Below are positions 52,918 to 61,986 of a DNA stretch of 64,000 bases, in pieces (position 1 is the stretch's first letter; every line of letters starts with the position of its first letter). The translations under genes were made by a program, and so were the position numbers. Source of the DNA: Jiulongibacter sediminis (GTDB taxonomy: Bacteria; Bacteroidota; Bacteroidia; Cytophagales; Spirosomataceae); NCBI RefSeq assembly GCF_001306455.1, contig NZ_LGTQ01000006.1, positions 1,034,189 through 1,098,188 on the forward strand. The letters run 5' to 3'. The notes beneath the pieces are model-generated. The model was not told the origin of the DNA. It searched no databases and saw only the letters and a list, made by a program, of their open reading frames with translations.

Positions 52918-52962
52918 TGAGAGGTGGAAGCCTCTCATCTTTTGAATGAATTCGCAAAATTA
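52918..52962 (-). promoter_or_regulatory. lysS promoter box and leader hairpin
   Basis: The minus strand has TAATTTTG (52962-52955), an exact -7 box, giving a leader of about 50 bases. Within it TGAGAGG (52918-52924) and CCTCTCA (52931-52937) form a seven-pair hairpin with a six-base loop, 21 bases before the start codon. It is too simple for a T-box. Confidence 0.4.
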
Positions 52963-52966
52963 ACAA

Positions 52967-52990
52967 AAAAAGCCCTCGTAAGGGCTTTTT
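52967..52990. terminator. bidirectional terminator between AEC permease and lysS
   Basis: AAAAAGCCCT (52967-52976) pairs perfectly with AGGGCTTTTT (52981-52990) over CGTA, with A- and T-runs on both sides. It ends the minus-strand AEC gene 24 bases after its stop. Confidence 0.8.
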
Positions 52991-53013
52991 GGGAATCAAT
53001 AAAATGAATGGAA

Positions 53014-54111
53014 TTAATGGGTGGCTCTTTGAGCAACTCTAACATAAATTCGACTGGCGAGGAGAGGGACGATGCCCACCGCTGTAAGACCAATACCTAA
53101 CCAAAGAATACGATGTAACTCCACGAAATATGTACCGGCACTCAAAATGGTAAGGATGAGAGTAGTGGAAAGGGGTAATGAAATCGCCAGAATCATGATG
53201 GCCAGTTCCATATTGAAAGTTCTTTTTTCCTTTCCTGTAGTTTCTTCTTTAGCATTGAACAATGAAATGTGTGCGAAAGGCCAGAAGCTCACTGAGCTTA
53301 ATGGGAGGGCTACGGCTAATAAAACATGGTTCGGGTCTGAAAAACCAGCCAGTTTAATCAATGCGGCAGAGAATAAAAGACTTACGCCGGCTCTGAAGGT
53401 TAAAATGGAGAGAACAACGCGTTTATTGCCTTCTTTAAGTTTGACGGCAAGGCCGATAAAGATCAAAACCATTGGTGTCATTAGTGCACTGGTTTTGTCA
53501 AAAAGGCCCGTTACCACATTCGGTAAAGTGTCGTAATTCCAACCGAAAGACAATAGCATAATGGCAGCAAAGAGAATGATGTTAATGGGTTCTTTGACCA
53601 GACTGATCAAGAGTGATTTTATTTTTTCGCCTGTATTGCTGGCTGTTTCTCCACTGGTTTTGATGAACATGTTCATCGCAATGATGTAAAGGAAAATTAA
53701 TACAAAGAATTTGTTACCTACGTCAGCCATTGCAGCCAGAGCAAGGCTTTCTTCTCCGAGAAACTCAGAGATAAACGGGAAGCTGGAAAGGCCTGGTGCC
53801 AGCGATGGTATGAGCATTTTTAATGTTCGACCATTGGCACTGTCGCTGGAGATGCCCAAAACATTTAGGGCCAGAGGAGTAATGAAGAATAAAAGGAAGT
53901 TGAAAAGTAAAGCCACAAAGGGCACAAAAAGCAAAGAAATGTCCAGATTGATTTTCATCAATGCTATGAAAATCGTGGACGGAAGGGCGACGGACAGTAC
54001 AAGTTCTTTAATACCGTCAGTTTTTTCTTTTGAGACAAATTTGCCCTTGAGAATAAGTCCTATTCCGATCAAAAGAATAAGAACCAAGGTTTTTAGTACA
54101 GCTTCATTCAT
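53014..54111 (-). CDS. AEC family permease (auxin efflux carrier type)
   Basis: 365 residues with ten predicted membrane helices. LVLSVALPSTIFIALMKINL (about 37-56) resembles the first conserved block of AEC/YfdV-type permeases, and later helices include a charged loop with KEETTGKEKR. Named members export auxin, malate or amino acids. This protein is a somewhat divergent member; the substrate is unknown. It is downstream of the aminotransferase gene in the same direction, 73 bases away, but a hairpin stands between them. A link with the amino-acid-like SusC/SusD operon is possible. Confidence 0.75.
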   Translation of the reverse strand: MNEAVLKTLVLILLIGIGLILKGKFVSKEKTDGIKELVLSVALPSTIFIALMKINLDISLLFVPFVALLFNFLLFFITPLALNVLGISSDSANGRTLKMLIPSLAPGLSSFPFISEFLGEESLALAAMADVGNKFFVLIFLYIIAMNMFIKTSGETASNTGEKIKSLLISLVKEPINIILFAAIMLLSFGWNYDTLPNVVTGLFDKTSALMTPMVLIFIGLAVKLKEGNKRVVLSILTFRAGVSLLFSAALIKLAGFSDPNHVLLAVALPLSSVSFWPFAHISLFNAKEETTGKEKRTFNMELAIMILAISLPLSTTLILTILSAGTYFVELHRILWLGIGLTAVGIVPLLASRIYVRVAQRATH

Positions 54112-54139
54112 GGGTTATTACTAGAAAGGTTGAGAAGTG

Positions 54140-54169
54140 AACCTTCGGAGAAAAATCTCTCCGAAGGTT
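54140..54169 (-). terminator. hairpin after the aminotransferase gene
   Basis: AACCTTCGGAGA (54140-54151) pairs perfectly with TCTCCGAAGGTT (54158-54169) over a six-base loop. On the minus strand it follows the aminotransferase stop by 15 bases but lacks a good T-run, so some readthrough into the AEC gene is possible. Confidence 0.55.
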
Positions 54170-54184
54170 ATAGAGGTTTATTTC

Positions 54185-55369
54185 TTAGCTAATGCCTTTA
54201 ATAGCACTGACGAACATCTTCATTTCGTCCATCGTACCCATACTAACGCGGCACCAGTCTTTATCCATTATGTTAAAGGCACGGACACCAACACCCTGAT
54301 CCTGCATTTTTTTGAGGAATTCTTTTCCGTCCATATCAATAGGGAAAATCATGAAATTGGTGTAAGACGGAATTGGGTCATAGCCCATTTTCTTTAGCTC
54401 GGCAGACACATATTCTTTACAGGCCGTGTTTTTAGTCTTGGTCATCGTCTGGAACGAATCATCGCCAAAAGCGGCATCTGCAGCCATGATTGAGGTCAAA
54501 GAAATGCCCATTCCACCTCTGGTTATTTTCTGGATATCGTCGATGAACTCTTGCTTGCCAAACATGTAGCCTACACGTAAACCGGCCATACCCATGATTT
54601 TTGAGAAGGTGCGGCAAACGACTACATCGTAGCCCTCAGAAACCAGGTGAGCCATTGATTTTGCTTCAGGGCCTTCAGCTAGTTCCATGTAAGCTTCGTC
54701 TATGAAAATCGGCACTTTCTTAGAGACTCTTTTACAGAAGGCTTCCAAATCGGCGGCTGGAGTCATTGCTCCAACGGGGTTGTTTGGGTTACAAACGTAA
54801 ACCAGCTTTGTGTTTTCGTCAATTGCGGCTTCCATAGCGTCCAGGTCATGAGCCCACTCCTTGGTACAAGGCACAGGTTTCCATTCCCCCCCAGCTTTTT
54901 CAGCAACTCTGATCATTGACATGTAGGTAGGATCTGCCGAAACAATGTTACCACCTTCCATGAATTTTACGATGGCTACCTTCTCCAGAAGATCTGAAGA
55001 GCCTGGCCCCATCATGATTTGTTTAACGTCAACGTTCTCTTTTTTGGCAATTTTATCAACCAATGAGTACATTTCACGCCATGCATAGCGGTTGCCACCA
55101 TCTACGGCTTCAGCAACTGCCTTTTTGGCTGAAGCCGGTGGCCCGTAAGGGTTCTCGTTGGCATTCAGCTTTGCAAATAGTTTTGTTTCCTTAGGGTCGT
55201 CAAGAAAATACTCTCTTGATAAAGGGCTGTAGTAAAGTCTGTTATGAGTATCCAGGTAGAATGGCTGGTTAGCAAAAGCCCCCTGCACCAAATGTGGTGC
55301 AAGGGCCATTCCGCCTATGGATAACAAACCTGACTTAAGCATGCTTCTACGGTTTACTGTATTCTCCAT
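54185..55369 (-). CDS. Tat-exported PLP-dependent aminotransferase, HisC-like
   Basis: 394 residues. The N-terminus VNRRSMLKSGLLSIGG (5-20) is a twin-arginine signal with Arg7-Arg8, followed by a hydrophobic run ending near AFANQ35. The rest is a complete fold-type I aminotransferase close to histidinol-phosphate aminotransferases: LNANENPYGPP (68-78), YVCNPNNPVG (191-200), DEAYMEL with Asp224, the Schiff-base Lys257 in RTFSKIMGMAGLRVGY, and the Arg of the C-terminal CRVSMGT block. A folded cofactor enzyme sent out by Tat fits. Its substrate in the periplasm is unknown. It is the last clear gene of the third SusC/SusD operon. Confidence 0.88.
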   Translation of the reverse strand: MENTVNRRSMLKSGLLSIGGMALAPHLVQGAFANQPFYLDTHNRLYYSPLSREYFLDDPKETKLFAKLNANENPYGPPASAKKAVAEAVDGGNRYAWREMYSLVDKIAKKENVDVKQIMMGPGSSDLLEKVAIVKFMEGGNIVSADPTYMSMIRVAEKAGGEWKPVPCTKEWAHDLDAMEAAIDENTKLVYVCNPNNPVGAMTPAADLEAFCKRVSKKVPIFIDEAYMELAEGPEAKSMAHLVSEGYDVVVCRTFSKIMGMAGLRVGYMFGKQEFIDDIQKITRGGMGISLTSIMAADAAFGDDSFQTMTKTKNTACKEYVSAELKKMGYDPIPSYTNFMIFPIDMDGKEFLKKMQDQGVGVRAFNIMDKDWCRVSMGTMDEMKMFVSAIKGIS

Positions 55370-55410
55370 AGTTTTATTTATTTTAAAAAATTGATCAATT
55401 CGTTAAATAA

Positions 55411-55878
55411 TTAGTTTGATGCCAGCTTGAACAGTTTTGAGAAAGACTGGTCTTTATAGCTTCCGCTTACCATCAGCGATACCGATTCGCCTGCACCGGT
55501 GATTCCGAAATCTGACCATGGAAGTTCTACCAGGGCCATTCCACTACCATCCGTTGGTAGCGTTGAGATATCTCCACCACCACGGTATTTAATGGTTAAT
55601 GAAAGAGACGTTACCGGAATAGAGTCAATTCCCTTGGTGTAATCCAGAATGTTAGTCTTATCAAGTTCTAACACCTGAATTCCAAAACTGGTACTCTCAC
55701 CAAAAGTTGAGCTGATGGTAGGGTCAGTTGATAATCCTGAGCTTGGAGCTCCGTTTTCTCCAACAAGCTGCACCAGTACCGGTGAAACAACTCTGTCTAC
55801 AAAGGGATCAGGCTCTTCGCAAGAGGTAAATGCAAACCCTGCGAGCACTGCCAATATTATTTTTATACTATTTTTCAT
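55411..55878 (-). CDS. small hypothetical lipoprotein of the SusC/SusD operon
   Basis: 155 residues starting at Met 55878, which gives a proper lipoprotein signal with lipobox GFAFTSCEEP (Cys20); a start at 55923 would add 15 residues before it. The mature part is beta-rich and resembles an Ig-like or adhesion-type sandwich (VSLMVSGSYKDQSFSKLFKL at the end). I recognise no family. It lies between susD 3 (29 bases) and the aminotransferase gene (41 bases), so it is probably a surface ligand-binding accessory like SusE/F-type proteins; that role is inference from place and size. Confidence 0.7.
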   Translation of the reverse strand: MKNSIKIILAVLAGFAFTSCEEPDPFVDRVVSPVLVQLVGENGAPSSGLSTDPTISSTFGESTSFGIQVLELDKTNILDYTKGIDSIPVTSLSLTIKYRGGGDISTLPTDGSGMALVELPWSDFGITGAGESVSLMVSGSYKDQSFSKLFKLASN

Positions 55879-55907
55879 GATGATTGGTCGGTTAAAAAGT
55901 TTTGAAA

Positions 55908-57377
55908 TTATTCTGCCCACCACAGTTTGGTTTTCATATTATCCGGTCCTCCGTTGAGACTCACTCCGGCATCAAGGCTCGCTTTGTTTAGCGAATACTC
56001 TGTTGTAGGATAAGGTAGTCTTGTCGGGATAATACCGTCGTTTTCAAAGATGGCTCTTGGGTCAGCAGGAGGGAAATTCGGGAAGCCTGTTCTTCTGTAC
56101 TCCGTCCATGCTTCTACTCCCTGACCGAAAAGTGCGATCCATTTTTGGGTCATAACAGTCTCTTTGGTAGCACCACCGAGGCCTTCAACAAATCCATCTG
56201 GAACAGCCATTCCATAGTAGTCATAAGAAGCCTTAATCCCTTCTTCCATGTAGGCCGCTGCGTCACCTGAGATGTCTCCGTCAACGGCGGCTTCAGCCAG
56301 GATAAAATTGAGTTCACTATACGTCATCAGAATACTCGGAGCCCCAGCGTCCCGAAAACGATCCTGCATAATTGAAGCCGAGCTCAGATACGTAGTAGCA
56401 ATCGCATCAGGAAGGCCGTTCGGGATTCCGCTATAAGTGCCATTTACGTCAGTGGCAATTGCCTCCAGACGGGTATCTCCTGTAGAGCTCAAAAGATCCA
56501 CAAAAGTTTTGCTCATGCTCCAGTCAGTACGACCGCCGAAAACCATTACTTCATTCCAGCTGTTATTGCTTGGGCGTGTGCCTGTATGAGCAAGTGTTGC
56601 ATTATCTGCATTGCTGGTGAAGATCGGATAAGTGGCAGGTGAACCCAGAATCTCAGCCATGATAGCCTTCGACTCTGCCGGCTTTTTCGCGGCCTGTCTG
56701 TTTGCAAGGCGAAGTCTTAACGAGTTGGCAAACTTTTTCCACTTCAGGATATCGCCATTATAAACGATATCACCGGCGATTACAGGACCACCAACGGTCA
56801 ATTTTTCATTGGCTGTTTTCAGGTCGGCCAGCATACCTGCATAAATACTCTCCATGCTATCATAGGACGGGGTATATACCGGTTCACTGGCAGAGCCTGA
56901 AACTGCTTCAGAGTATGGAACAGCACCGTACATATCAGTCAGTAGGGAATAAACCCATGTTTTCATCACTAAGGCAACGCCTTCGTAATTACTGTTCGGG
57001 TTCACACCTTCAGGGCCGGTAAGGACAATGATACGCTCGAAATTGGTCAGACCATCGTTATAAAGCGACTCCCAGGTGTTATTGTAAAACGCCGGAGTAA
57101 TCCCGTAACTATCTCCTTCATTTGAGTAGATGTTTCTGGCCAGATACTGTATCCAAAGCATGGCTCCGTCCAGGTTTAAACGCTCAAATCGGGTAGTACC
57201 TCCCCAGTAACGGTCGATAGAGTTTTCCATCGCATAAGGAAGGAGATACTGAGAACCAATGGTTGTCGGGTTATTTGGGTCAGTATTCATCTGACCGAAA
57301 TCTTCTGTACAAGAGTTGCTACTCAGGATCAAAGTTGATCCCAGAAGCAAGGAATATATTGATTTAAATTTTTTCAT
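55908..57377 (-). CDS. SusD/RagB lipoprotein, SusD-like_2 subfamily (pair 3)
   Basis: 489 residues with lipobox Cys23 (SSNSCTEDFG). It begins FGQMNTDPNNPTTIGSQYLL, the N(T/K)DPN mark of the PF12771 subfamily, which differs from the SusD type at 21306 and 28579. Later blocks are MKTWVYSLLTDMYGAVPYSE, KKFANSLRLRLANRQ and NFILAEAAVDGDISGDAAAY, and TEYRRTGFPNFPP near the end. Members of this subfamily are often next to peptidase or amino-acid genes rather than glycosidases. It starts 18 bases after the stop of susC 3. Confidence 0.93.
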   Translation of the reverse strand: MKKFKSIYSLLLGSTLILSSNSCTEDFGQMNTDPNNPTTIGSQYLLPYAMENSIDRYWGGTTRFERLNLDGAMLWIQYLARNIYSNEGDSYGITPAFYNNTWESLYNDGLTNFERIIVLTGPEGVNPNSNYEGVALVMKTWVYSLLTDMYGAVPYSEAVSGSASEPVYTPSYDSMESIYAGMLADLKTANEKLTVGGPVIAGDIVYNGDILKWKKFANSLRLRLANRQAAKKPAESKAIMAEILGSPATYPIFTSNADNATLAHTGTRPSNNSWNEVMVFGGRTDWSMSKTFVDLLSSTGDTRLEAIATDVNGTYSGIPNGLPDAIATTYLSSASIMQDRFRDAGAPSILMTYSELNFILAEAAVDGDISGDAAAYMEEGIKASYDYYGMAVPDGFVEGLGGATKETVMTQKWIALFGQGVEAWTEYRRTGFPNFPPADPRAIFENDGIIPTRLPYPTTEYSLNKASLDAGVSLNGGPDNMKTKLWWAE

Positions 57378-57395
57378 TTCTGTCTTGTTTATGGT

Positions 57396-60300
57396 TTAGA
57401 ATCCAAGAGAAAGATTGAAACCAAGACTTCTGGAGTTTGGCAATTGTCCGTAGTTAAAGCCTTGAGAGTTTCCGCCGTATGCATCTACCTCAGGGTCAAT
57501 ATGCGGATGATTGGAGAAGAGCATCAGCACGTTTCTGCCTACCAGAGATAGTTTAGCATTCTGAATCTTTACTTTAGCAAGGAACTCAGGGCTGAATTTG
57601 TAGCCCAAAGAAACTTCTCTCAGTTTTACGTAGGTACCATCAAAAATAGCAGCCTCGTGGTAACGTCTCGGGTTATTATAACCATAGAATTGGTTACCAG
57701 CCACGATTACGTCATTTGGCACGTAAACAGGTGCCTCTGCAGTTCCTACATTCATTACGCCTTTGCCGATTACACCTTCTTCTCTGCCAATGGCTGTTTC
57801 TTCGTACTGGCCTGTCCAACGGGCAGTAGCTGTTCCTTCATCATAGAAGTCGCCTCCTATTCTGGCGTCTATCAGAGCATTCAGTGATATATTTTTATAC
57901 GTGAATGTGTTTGAGAAACCGCCGGTCCAGTCTGGCTGGATATTGCCCAGGATTTGCGGAGTGCTTTCTACTACAGGAAGGCCGTTTGAGTAAATGATTT
58001 GACCGTCATCCGTTTTTGCGAAGCCTATGCCGAAAAGAGTACCGTATGGCTGCCCGATGGTAGCAATTGATGCCAAACCTCTTCTGGTTTGAAGAGTGTA
58101 GGTGTCAAGTCCTTCGGCAAGTTCCAGTACCTTGTTTCTGTTTCTCGCATAATTCAGGCTGGTTTCCCATTTGAAACCTGTCGGGGTTTCTATCGCTGTA
58201 CCACTTAGCGTTATCTCTATCCCTTTGTTGTTTACACTACCGGCGTTTAGAATTCTGGAGTTGTAACCACTTGCTTTTGAGATTTCGACACCAAGAATCT
58301 GGTTTTTGGTTGTCTGATCATAGTAGGTTACATCCAAAGCAAGTTTGCTTTTGAAGAACCTCAGATCTGCACCAAACTCAAGACCAGTGGTAATCTCAGG
58401 CTTCAGGAAGGCGTTTGCCAACTCTGTGTTCTCGTAATATTGAGGTACTGAGCCATTCCAGCTTCCTCCTGAACGGAAAGTCTGACTTAGCTGGTAAGGA
58501 CTGGCATCATTACCTACCTGTGCCCAGCTTCCACGAACTTTTGCAAATGAAAGAACCGGACCGCTGATATCCATCAGGTCACTCAATACTGCACTTAATG
58601 AAGCAGATGGGTAGAAATAAGAGTTGTTATTGGTTGGAAGTGTACTTGACCAGTCGTTTCTGGCCGTCAAATCCAGGAATAAAGCATTTTTGAGACCGAA
58701 TTGGGCAGAACCATAAACTGACTGTACCTCAGACTGCTCTATTCTACTTTCCGCAGTATTAAGGCTTGGGTTTGCATTCGATAGGTTATAAACGCCATCA
58801 ACAACCAACTCACCTACACTGGTGTAGTTTCTTTTGTAATAGTTGGTTCTCAAGTTTCCACCTGCCTGAGCAGCTACTGAGAAGTCATTGCCAAAGAGTT
58901 TGTCATAGGATAACAGGAAGTCATGGTTGGTTTCCTGTCTTCTCAGCACCTCTTCAGAGAATCTTCCCGGAGATCTGTTTCCGTTACGAACCCTCTCAAA
59001 ATTTGAGATATTAATACGGGTGTCAGTCCAAACATCAGTACCTGATCTGAGCATCAACTTCAGGTTCTCTGTAAGAGTAGCAGTTAATGCAATATTACCC
59101 AGAATACGATCTTTGTCGTTAGTAGTTGGCAATAACTCATTCATAAAGAATGGGTTTGTAAAGTATGTGTGCTGCCAGTTAGGTGGGTCTGTATCATTTC
59201 CTCTTTGAATGTGAGTGTCCAGATAGTCTTCCCACTGAGCGAGGCGATCCCATGAAACATGTCTGTGAGACCAGATGAACTGAGAACCAGACTGATAGTT
59301 TCTGTTTCCTCCTGATTTTACGTATTCGGCGTTTACATTAGCTTTCAGCCATTTGTTGATATTATATCCAGACGTTAAAGAGAAGTTGTCTCTTTTGAAA
59401 TCGTTGAATGCCGCGATTCCTTTTTGGAACATATTGCTGTAGGAGAGTCTGAAATTACCTGAAGAATTTCCTCCTGAAAGAGCCACACTGTTCGTTAAAG
59501 TGGTACCCGTATCCCAGTACTCCTCCCAGTTGTTAGGCTGAGGTACTAAAGGGGCTACATCTGTGCCTGTCCACCACTGACGTGTTAATCTACCGTCCAT
59601 TGGTGCACCCCAGCTTTCATCCGTTCCGGCTGTTCCTGTGGTACTCGGGCTTACGTTGCCGTAGGCAGCAAAGTATTGATCATAAGCATCCGGTTGTATA
59701 ACACCACTCCAACCATCAGAATACCAGGTACGGTAGCCGTTACCGCCACCGTAGATGTCCTGAAAATCAGGCTTTATGAATGGTCTTTCAACGGTGTAGT
59801 TTGAGTTGAAATCCACACCTAGTCCTTTCGTGCCGCTACCATCCTTGGTTGTTACCAGAATTACACCGTTGGCTGCTCTTGAGCCATACAGGGCTGCAGC
59901 GTTTGGTCCTTTCAATACAGAAACCTCCTTGATGTTATCAGGGTTGATTTCTGATAGGCCACCCCCAAAGGTGTTATTATTGTATTGCTGCATAGGAACC
60001 CCGTTAATTACAATCAAAGGTTCGTTATTACCACTTACTGAAGAAGCTCCACGTATTTGTATATACGATCCGCTTCCCGGGCCACCATTGCTGGAGATTC
60101 TAACACCTGCAATTTTACCTGAAAGAGCATTGACAACGTTATTAGATCGGGCTTCCGTAAGGCTTTCTCCTCCAATCTCCTGTTGAGAAAAGCCCAATGA
60201 TTTTTTCTCGCGACTAATACCGAGGGCTGTTACCACCACCTCGTTCAATACTTTCGTATCAGCTACCATGCTGATCTCAAAATATGTTTTGTTTCCTACA

Positions 60301-60548
60301 GGCACTTCCATAGTTTCAAAACCTATGGTGCTGAAAACCAAAGTGGAGCTTTCGTCAGGGGCCTGAAGTTTGAATTTTCCATCAAAATCGCTGATAGTAC
60401 CTATGGTGGTACCTTTTATCACGATAGAAACGCCGGGAAGCGGGCCTTCTCCGGGTGCTGAAACTACACCTGAGATATCTATGGCCATCGACTTGAACGC
60501 CGAGAGTACAAACATCGTCAGAAGTGTTTTGAGTACAAGTTTTCTCAT
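57396..60548 (-). CDS. SusC/RagA family TonB-linked outer-membrane transporter (pair 3)
   Basis: 1050 residues with a signal peptide ending near MAID (23). CarboxypepD_reg-like domain (ISGVVSAPGEGPLPGVSIVI), TonB-box region (NEVVVTALGISREKKSLGFS), and plug with ALSGKIAGVRISSNGGPGSG, EPLIVINGVPMQQYN and AALYGSRAANGVILVTTKDG, followed by the barrel. The TALGISREKKSLG sequence marks it as a different SusC subgroup from the two at 22987 and 30283. With the SusD-like_2 partner, the small lipoprotein and the Tat aminotransferase it forms one operon. The leader region upstream is long (over 400 bases). Confidence 0.95.
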   Translation of the reverse strand: MRKLVLKTLLTMFVLSAFKSMAIDISGVVSAPGEGPLPGVSIVIKGTTIGTISDFDGKFKLQAPDESSTLVFSTIGFETMEVPVGNKTYFEISMVADTKVLNEVVVTALGISREKKSLGFSQQEIGGESLTEARSNNVVNALSGKIAGVRISSNGGPGSGSYIQIRGASSVSGNNEPLIVINGVPMQQYNNNTFGGGLSEINPDNIKEVSVLKGPNAAALYGSRAANGVILVTTKDGSGTKGLGVDFNSNYTVERPFIKPDFQDIYGGGNGYRTWYSDGWSGVIQPDAYDQYFAAYGNVSPSTTGTAGTDESWGAPMDGRLTRQWWTGTDVAPLVPQPNNWEEYWDTGTTLTNSVALSGGNSSGNFRLSYSNMFQKGIAAFNDFKRDNFSLTSGYNINKWLKANVNAEYVKSGGNRNYQSGSQFIWSHRHVSWDRLAQWEDYLDTHIQRGNDTDPPNWQHTYFTNPFFMNELLPTTNDKDRILGNIALTATLTENLKLMLRSGTDVWTDTRINISNFERVRNGNRSPGRFSEEVLRRQETNHDFLLSYDKLFGNDFSVAAQAGGNLRTNYYKRNYTSVGELVVDGVYNLSNANPSLNTAESRIEQSEVQSVYGSAQFGLKNALFLDLTARNDWSSTLPTNNNSYFYPSASLSAVLSDLMDISGPVLSFAKVRGSWAQVGNDASPYQLSQTFRSGGSWNGSVPQYYENTELANAFLKPEITTGLEFGADLRFFKSKLALDVTYYDQTTKNQILGVEISKASGYNSRILNAGSVNNKGIEITLSGTAIETPTGFKWETSLNYARNRNKVLELAEGLDTYTLQTRRGLASIATIGQPYGTLFGIGFAKTDDGQIIYSNGLPVVESTPQILGNIQPDWTGGFSNTFTYKNISLNALIDARIGGDFYDEGTATARWTGQYEETAIGREEGVIGKGVMNVGTAEAPVYVPNDVIVAGNQFYGYNNPRRYHEAAIFDGTYVKLREVSLGYKFSPEFLAKVKIQNAKLSLVGRNVLMLFSNHPHIDPEVDAYGGNSQGFNYGQLPNSRSLGFNLSLGF

Positions 60549-61064
60549 AACGGTTCTGTTTAAGGTTTAAATTAATTTTCCGGGTTTGAGTATTTTTCCG
60601 GGAGGGGTATTCTCCGTCCGGCTTTCTGAAAACCCCCGACCGCTCGGTTTGTCAAATCGCCAAAGACGGAGAAATGTCATTTTGGGTATAGATTCCCATT
60701 GCCATTTCCTGGCTCACTTGTTCATTAGTATTTTAAGATTTCCTCAATAAATACACTGTCTACCGTACTGACAATTAATCTGTCATCGATAAACCTTTCG
60801 TCTTATTGCGGTCGGGAGGCGAAGGCTTTGTCTGCTGAATTTGTGTTAATTTTTAAAACACATTTCAAGTGTACTACAATTGGCCAAATTGAGACAAATA
60901 TATTTTTGAAAAATTTTAATAATGGGATAAAAAAGTTTGTTATAGGAAAACAAATATTAGATAAGTGCAATACAATTTAATAAAATGCAGAATAATAGAC
61001 TGTTTTTCGCAAAATGGATTAAGTCTTATTTAGAATCGTTTCAAAAACGGAGAAAGTATTTTCA
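60549..61064. promoter_or_regulatory. long intergenic region upstream of susC 3 with repeats
   Basis: No gene lies here; the 35 codons before 61090 in the plus-strand frame overlap the cvfB promoter and are not coding. Notable: TTTTCCGGG occurs twice, 18 bases apart (60576-60584 and 60594-60602), a direct repeat close to susC 3. TTCTCCGTC (60610-60618) and GACGGAGAA (60665-60673) form a perfect inverted repeat with a 46-base spacer. The GC-rich patch 60600-60680 stands out from AT-rich surroundings. These look like regulator sites or a structured leader of susC 3. Confidence 0.4.
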
Positions 61065-61072
61065 TAGCTTTG
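61065..61072 (+). promoter_or_regulatory. -7 promoter box for cvfB
   Basis: TAGCTTTG (followed by C) is an exact -7 box, with the expected transcription start near 61079. This rules out the more upstream ATG at 60985 and supports ATG 61090. Confidence 0.65.
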
Positions 61073-61089
61073 CAGAAAGAAGAATAAGC

Positions 61090-61923
61090 ATGTTAAAGGT
61101 AGGCCAAAATAATAAACTTAAAATCTTAAGAGGCACGTCAGTAGGTTTTTATCTCGGAGACGATGAGGGGAATGATGTTTTGCTACCACATAAATACATC
61201 CCTGAGGATGCCGAAGTGGGGCAGGATATTGAAGTGTTTTTGTACCGTGATTCTGAGGACAGAATTATTGCCACCACCCTCAAACCACTGATTGAGCTTA
61301 ATAAATTCGCTTGTCTTGAAGTGACAGCTGTAACCCGGTTTGGGGCCTTTCTTGACTGGGGACTGGAGAAAGAACTGTTGGTGCCATTCAAAGAACAGAA
61401 TCAGAAGCTTCGTGAAGGCGATTGGGCCATTGTGTACTTGTATTTAGATGAGCAAACTGATCGTCTTGTAGCCTCAGCAAAAGTCAATAAACACCTGGAG
61501 GTGGAGAATATTCAACTTGAAGAAAGGCAGGAAGTGGAAATTCTGCCGTATGAAAAGTCTGATTTAGGTCAGAATGTCATCGTAAATGATCTGTATAGGG
61601 GATTGATTTATGAAAATGAAATTTTTCAACCCGTGATATGGGGAGATAGAACCAAAGCTTACGTCAAAAAGGTGCGTGAGGATGGGAAAATTGATATTTC
61701 CCTGCGACCAATTGGTTTTGAAAATGTGGTGGATACTGATGCTCAAAAAATTCTTGAACTTCTCAAAAGTGCCAATGGAGAGCTGCCCTACACCGACAAA
61801 TCTGACCCGGCTGACATTCAAGGCTATTTCGGGATGAGTAAAAAAGCTTTCAAAAGAGCCATCGGAGGACTTTATAAACAACGACTCATTGAAATTTCTG
61901 AGGAAGGATTAAAGCTGATTTAA
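61090..61923 (+). CDS. cvfB: CvfB-like S1-domain RNA-binding protein
   Basis: 277 residues from ATG 61090. A start at 60985 would read through the promoter. Three S1-type OB folds lie in order: MLKVGQNNKLKILRG and GNDVLLPHKYIPEDAEVGQD (about 1-60); LEVTAVTRFGAFLDWGLEKE and LLVPFKEQ (about 73-135); and a third near 145-215 (YRGLIYENEIFQPVIWGDRT). A C-terminal winged helix (about 230-277, GYFGMSKKAFKRAIGGLYKQ) completes the CvfB layout. In Firmicutes CvfB binds RNA and affects virulence factors. In Bacteroidota its targets are unknown. Cytoplasmic. Confidence 0.9.
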   Translation: MLKVGQNNKLKILRGTSVGFYLGDDEGNDVLLPHKYIPEDAEVGQDIEVFLYRDSEDRIIATTLKPLIELNKFACLEVTAVTRFGAFLDWGLEKELLVPFKEQNQKLREGDWAIVYLYLDEQTDRLVASAKVNKHLEVENIQLEERQEVEILPYEKSDLGQNVIVNDLYRGLIYENEIFQPVIWGDRTKAYVKKVREDGKIDISLRPIGFENVVDTDAQKILELLKSANGELPYTDKSDPADIQGYFGMSKKAFKRAIGGLYKQRLIEISEEGLKLI

Positions 61924-61986
61924 GTGTAGGCAGTTTGAATTTCAATTCACTTTAGAACGTATCGCGACCTCTTTATCCAAAATAGG

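Noticed and set aside
60985..61089. N-terminal extension of the CvfB-like protein (start at 60985)
   Set aside because: The exact -7 box TAGCTTTG at 61065-61072 lies within it, and the S1 fold begins at the Met at 61090.
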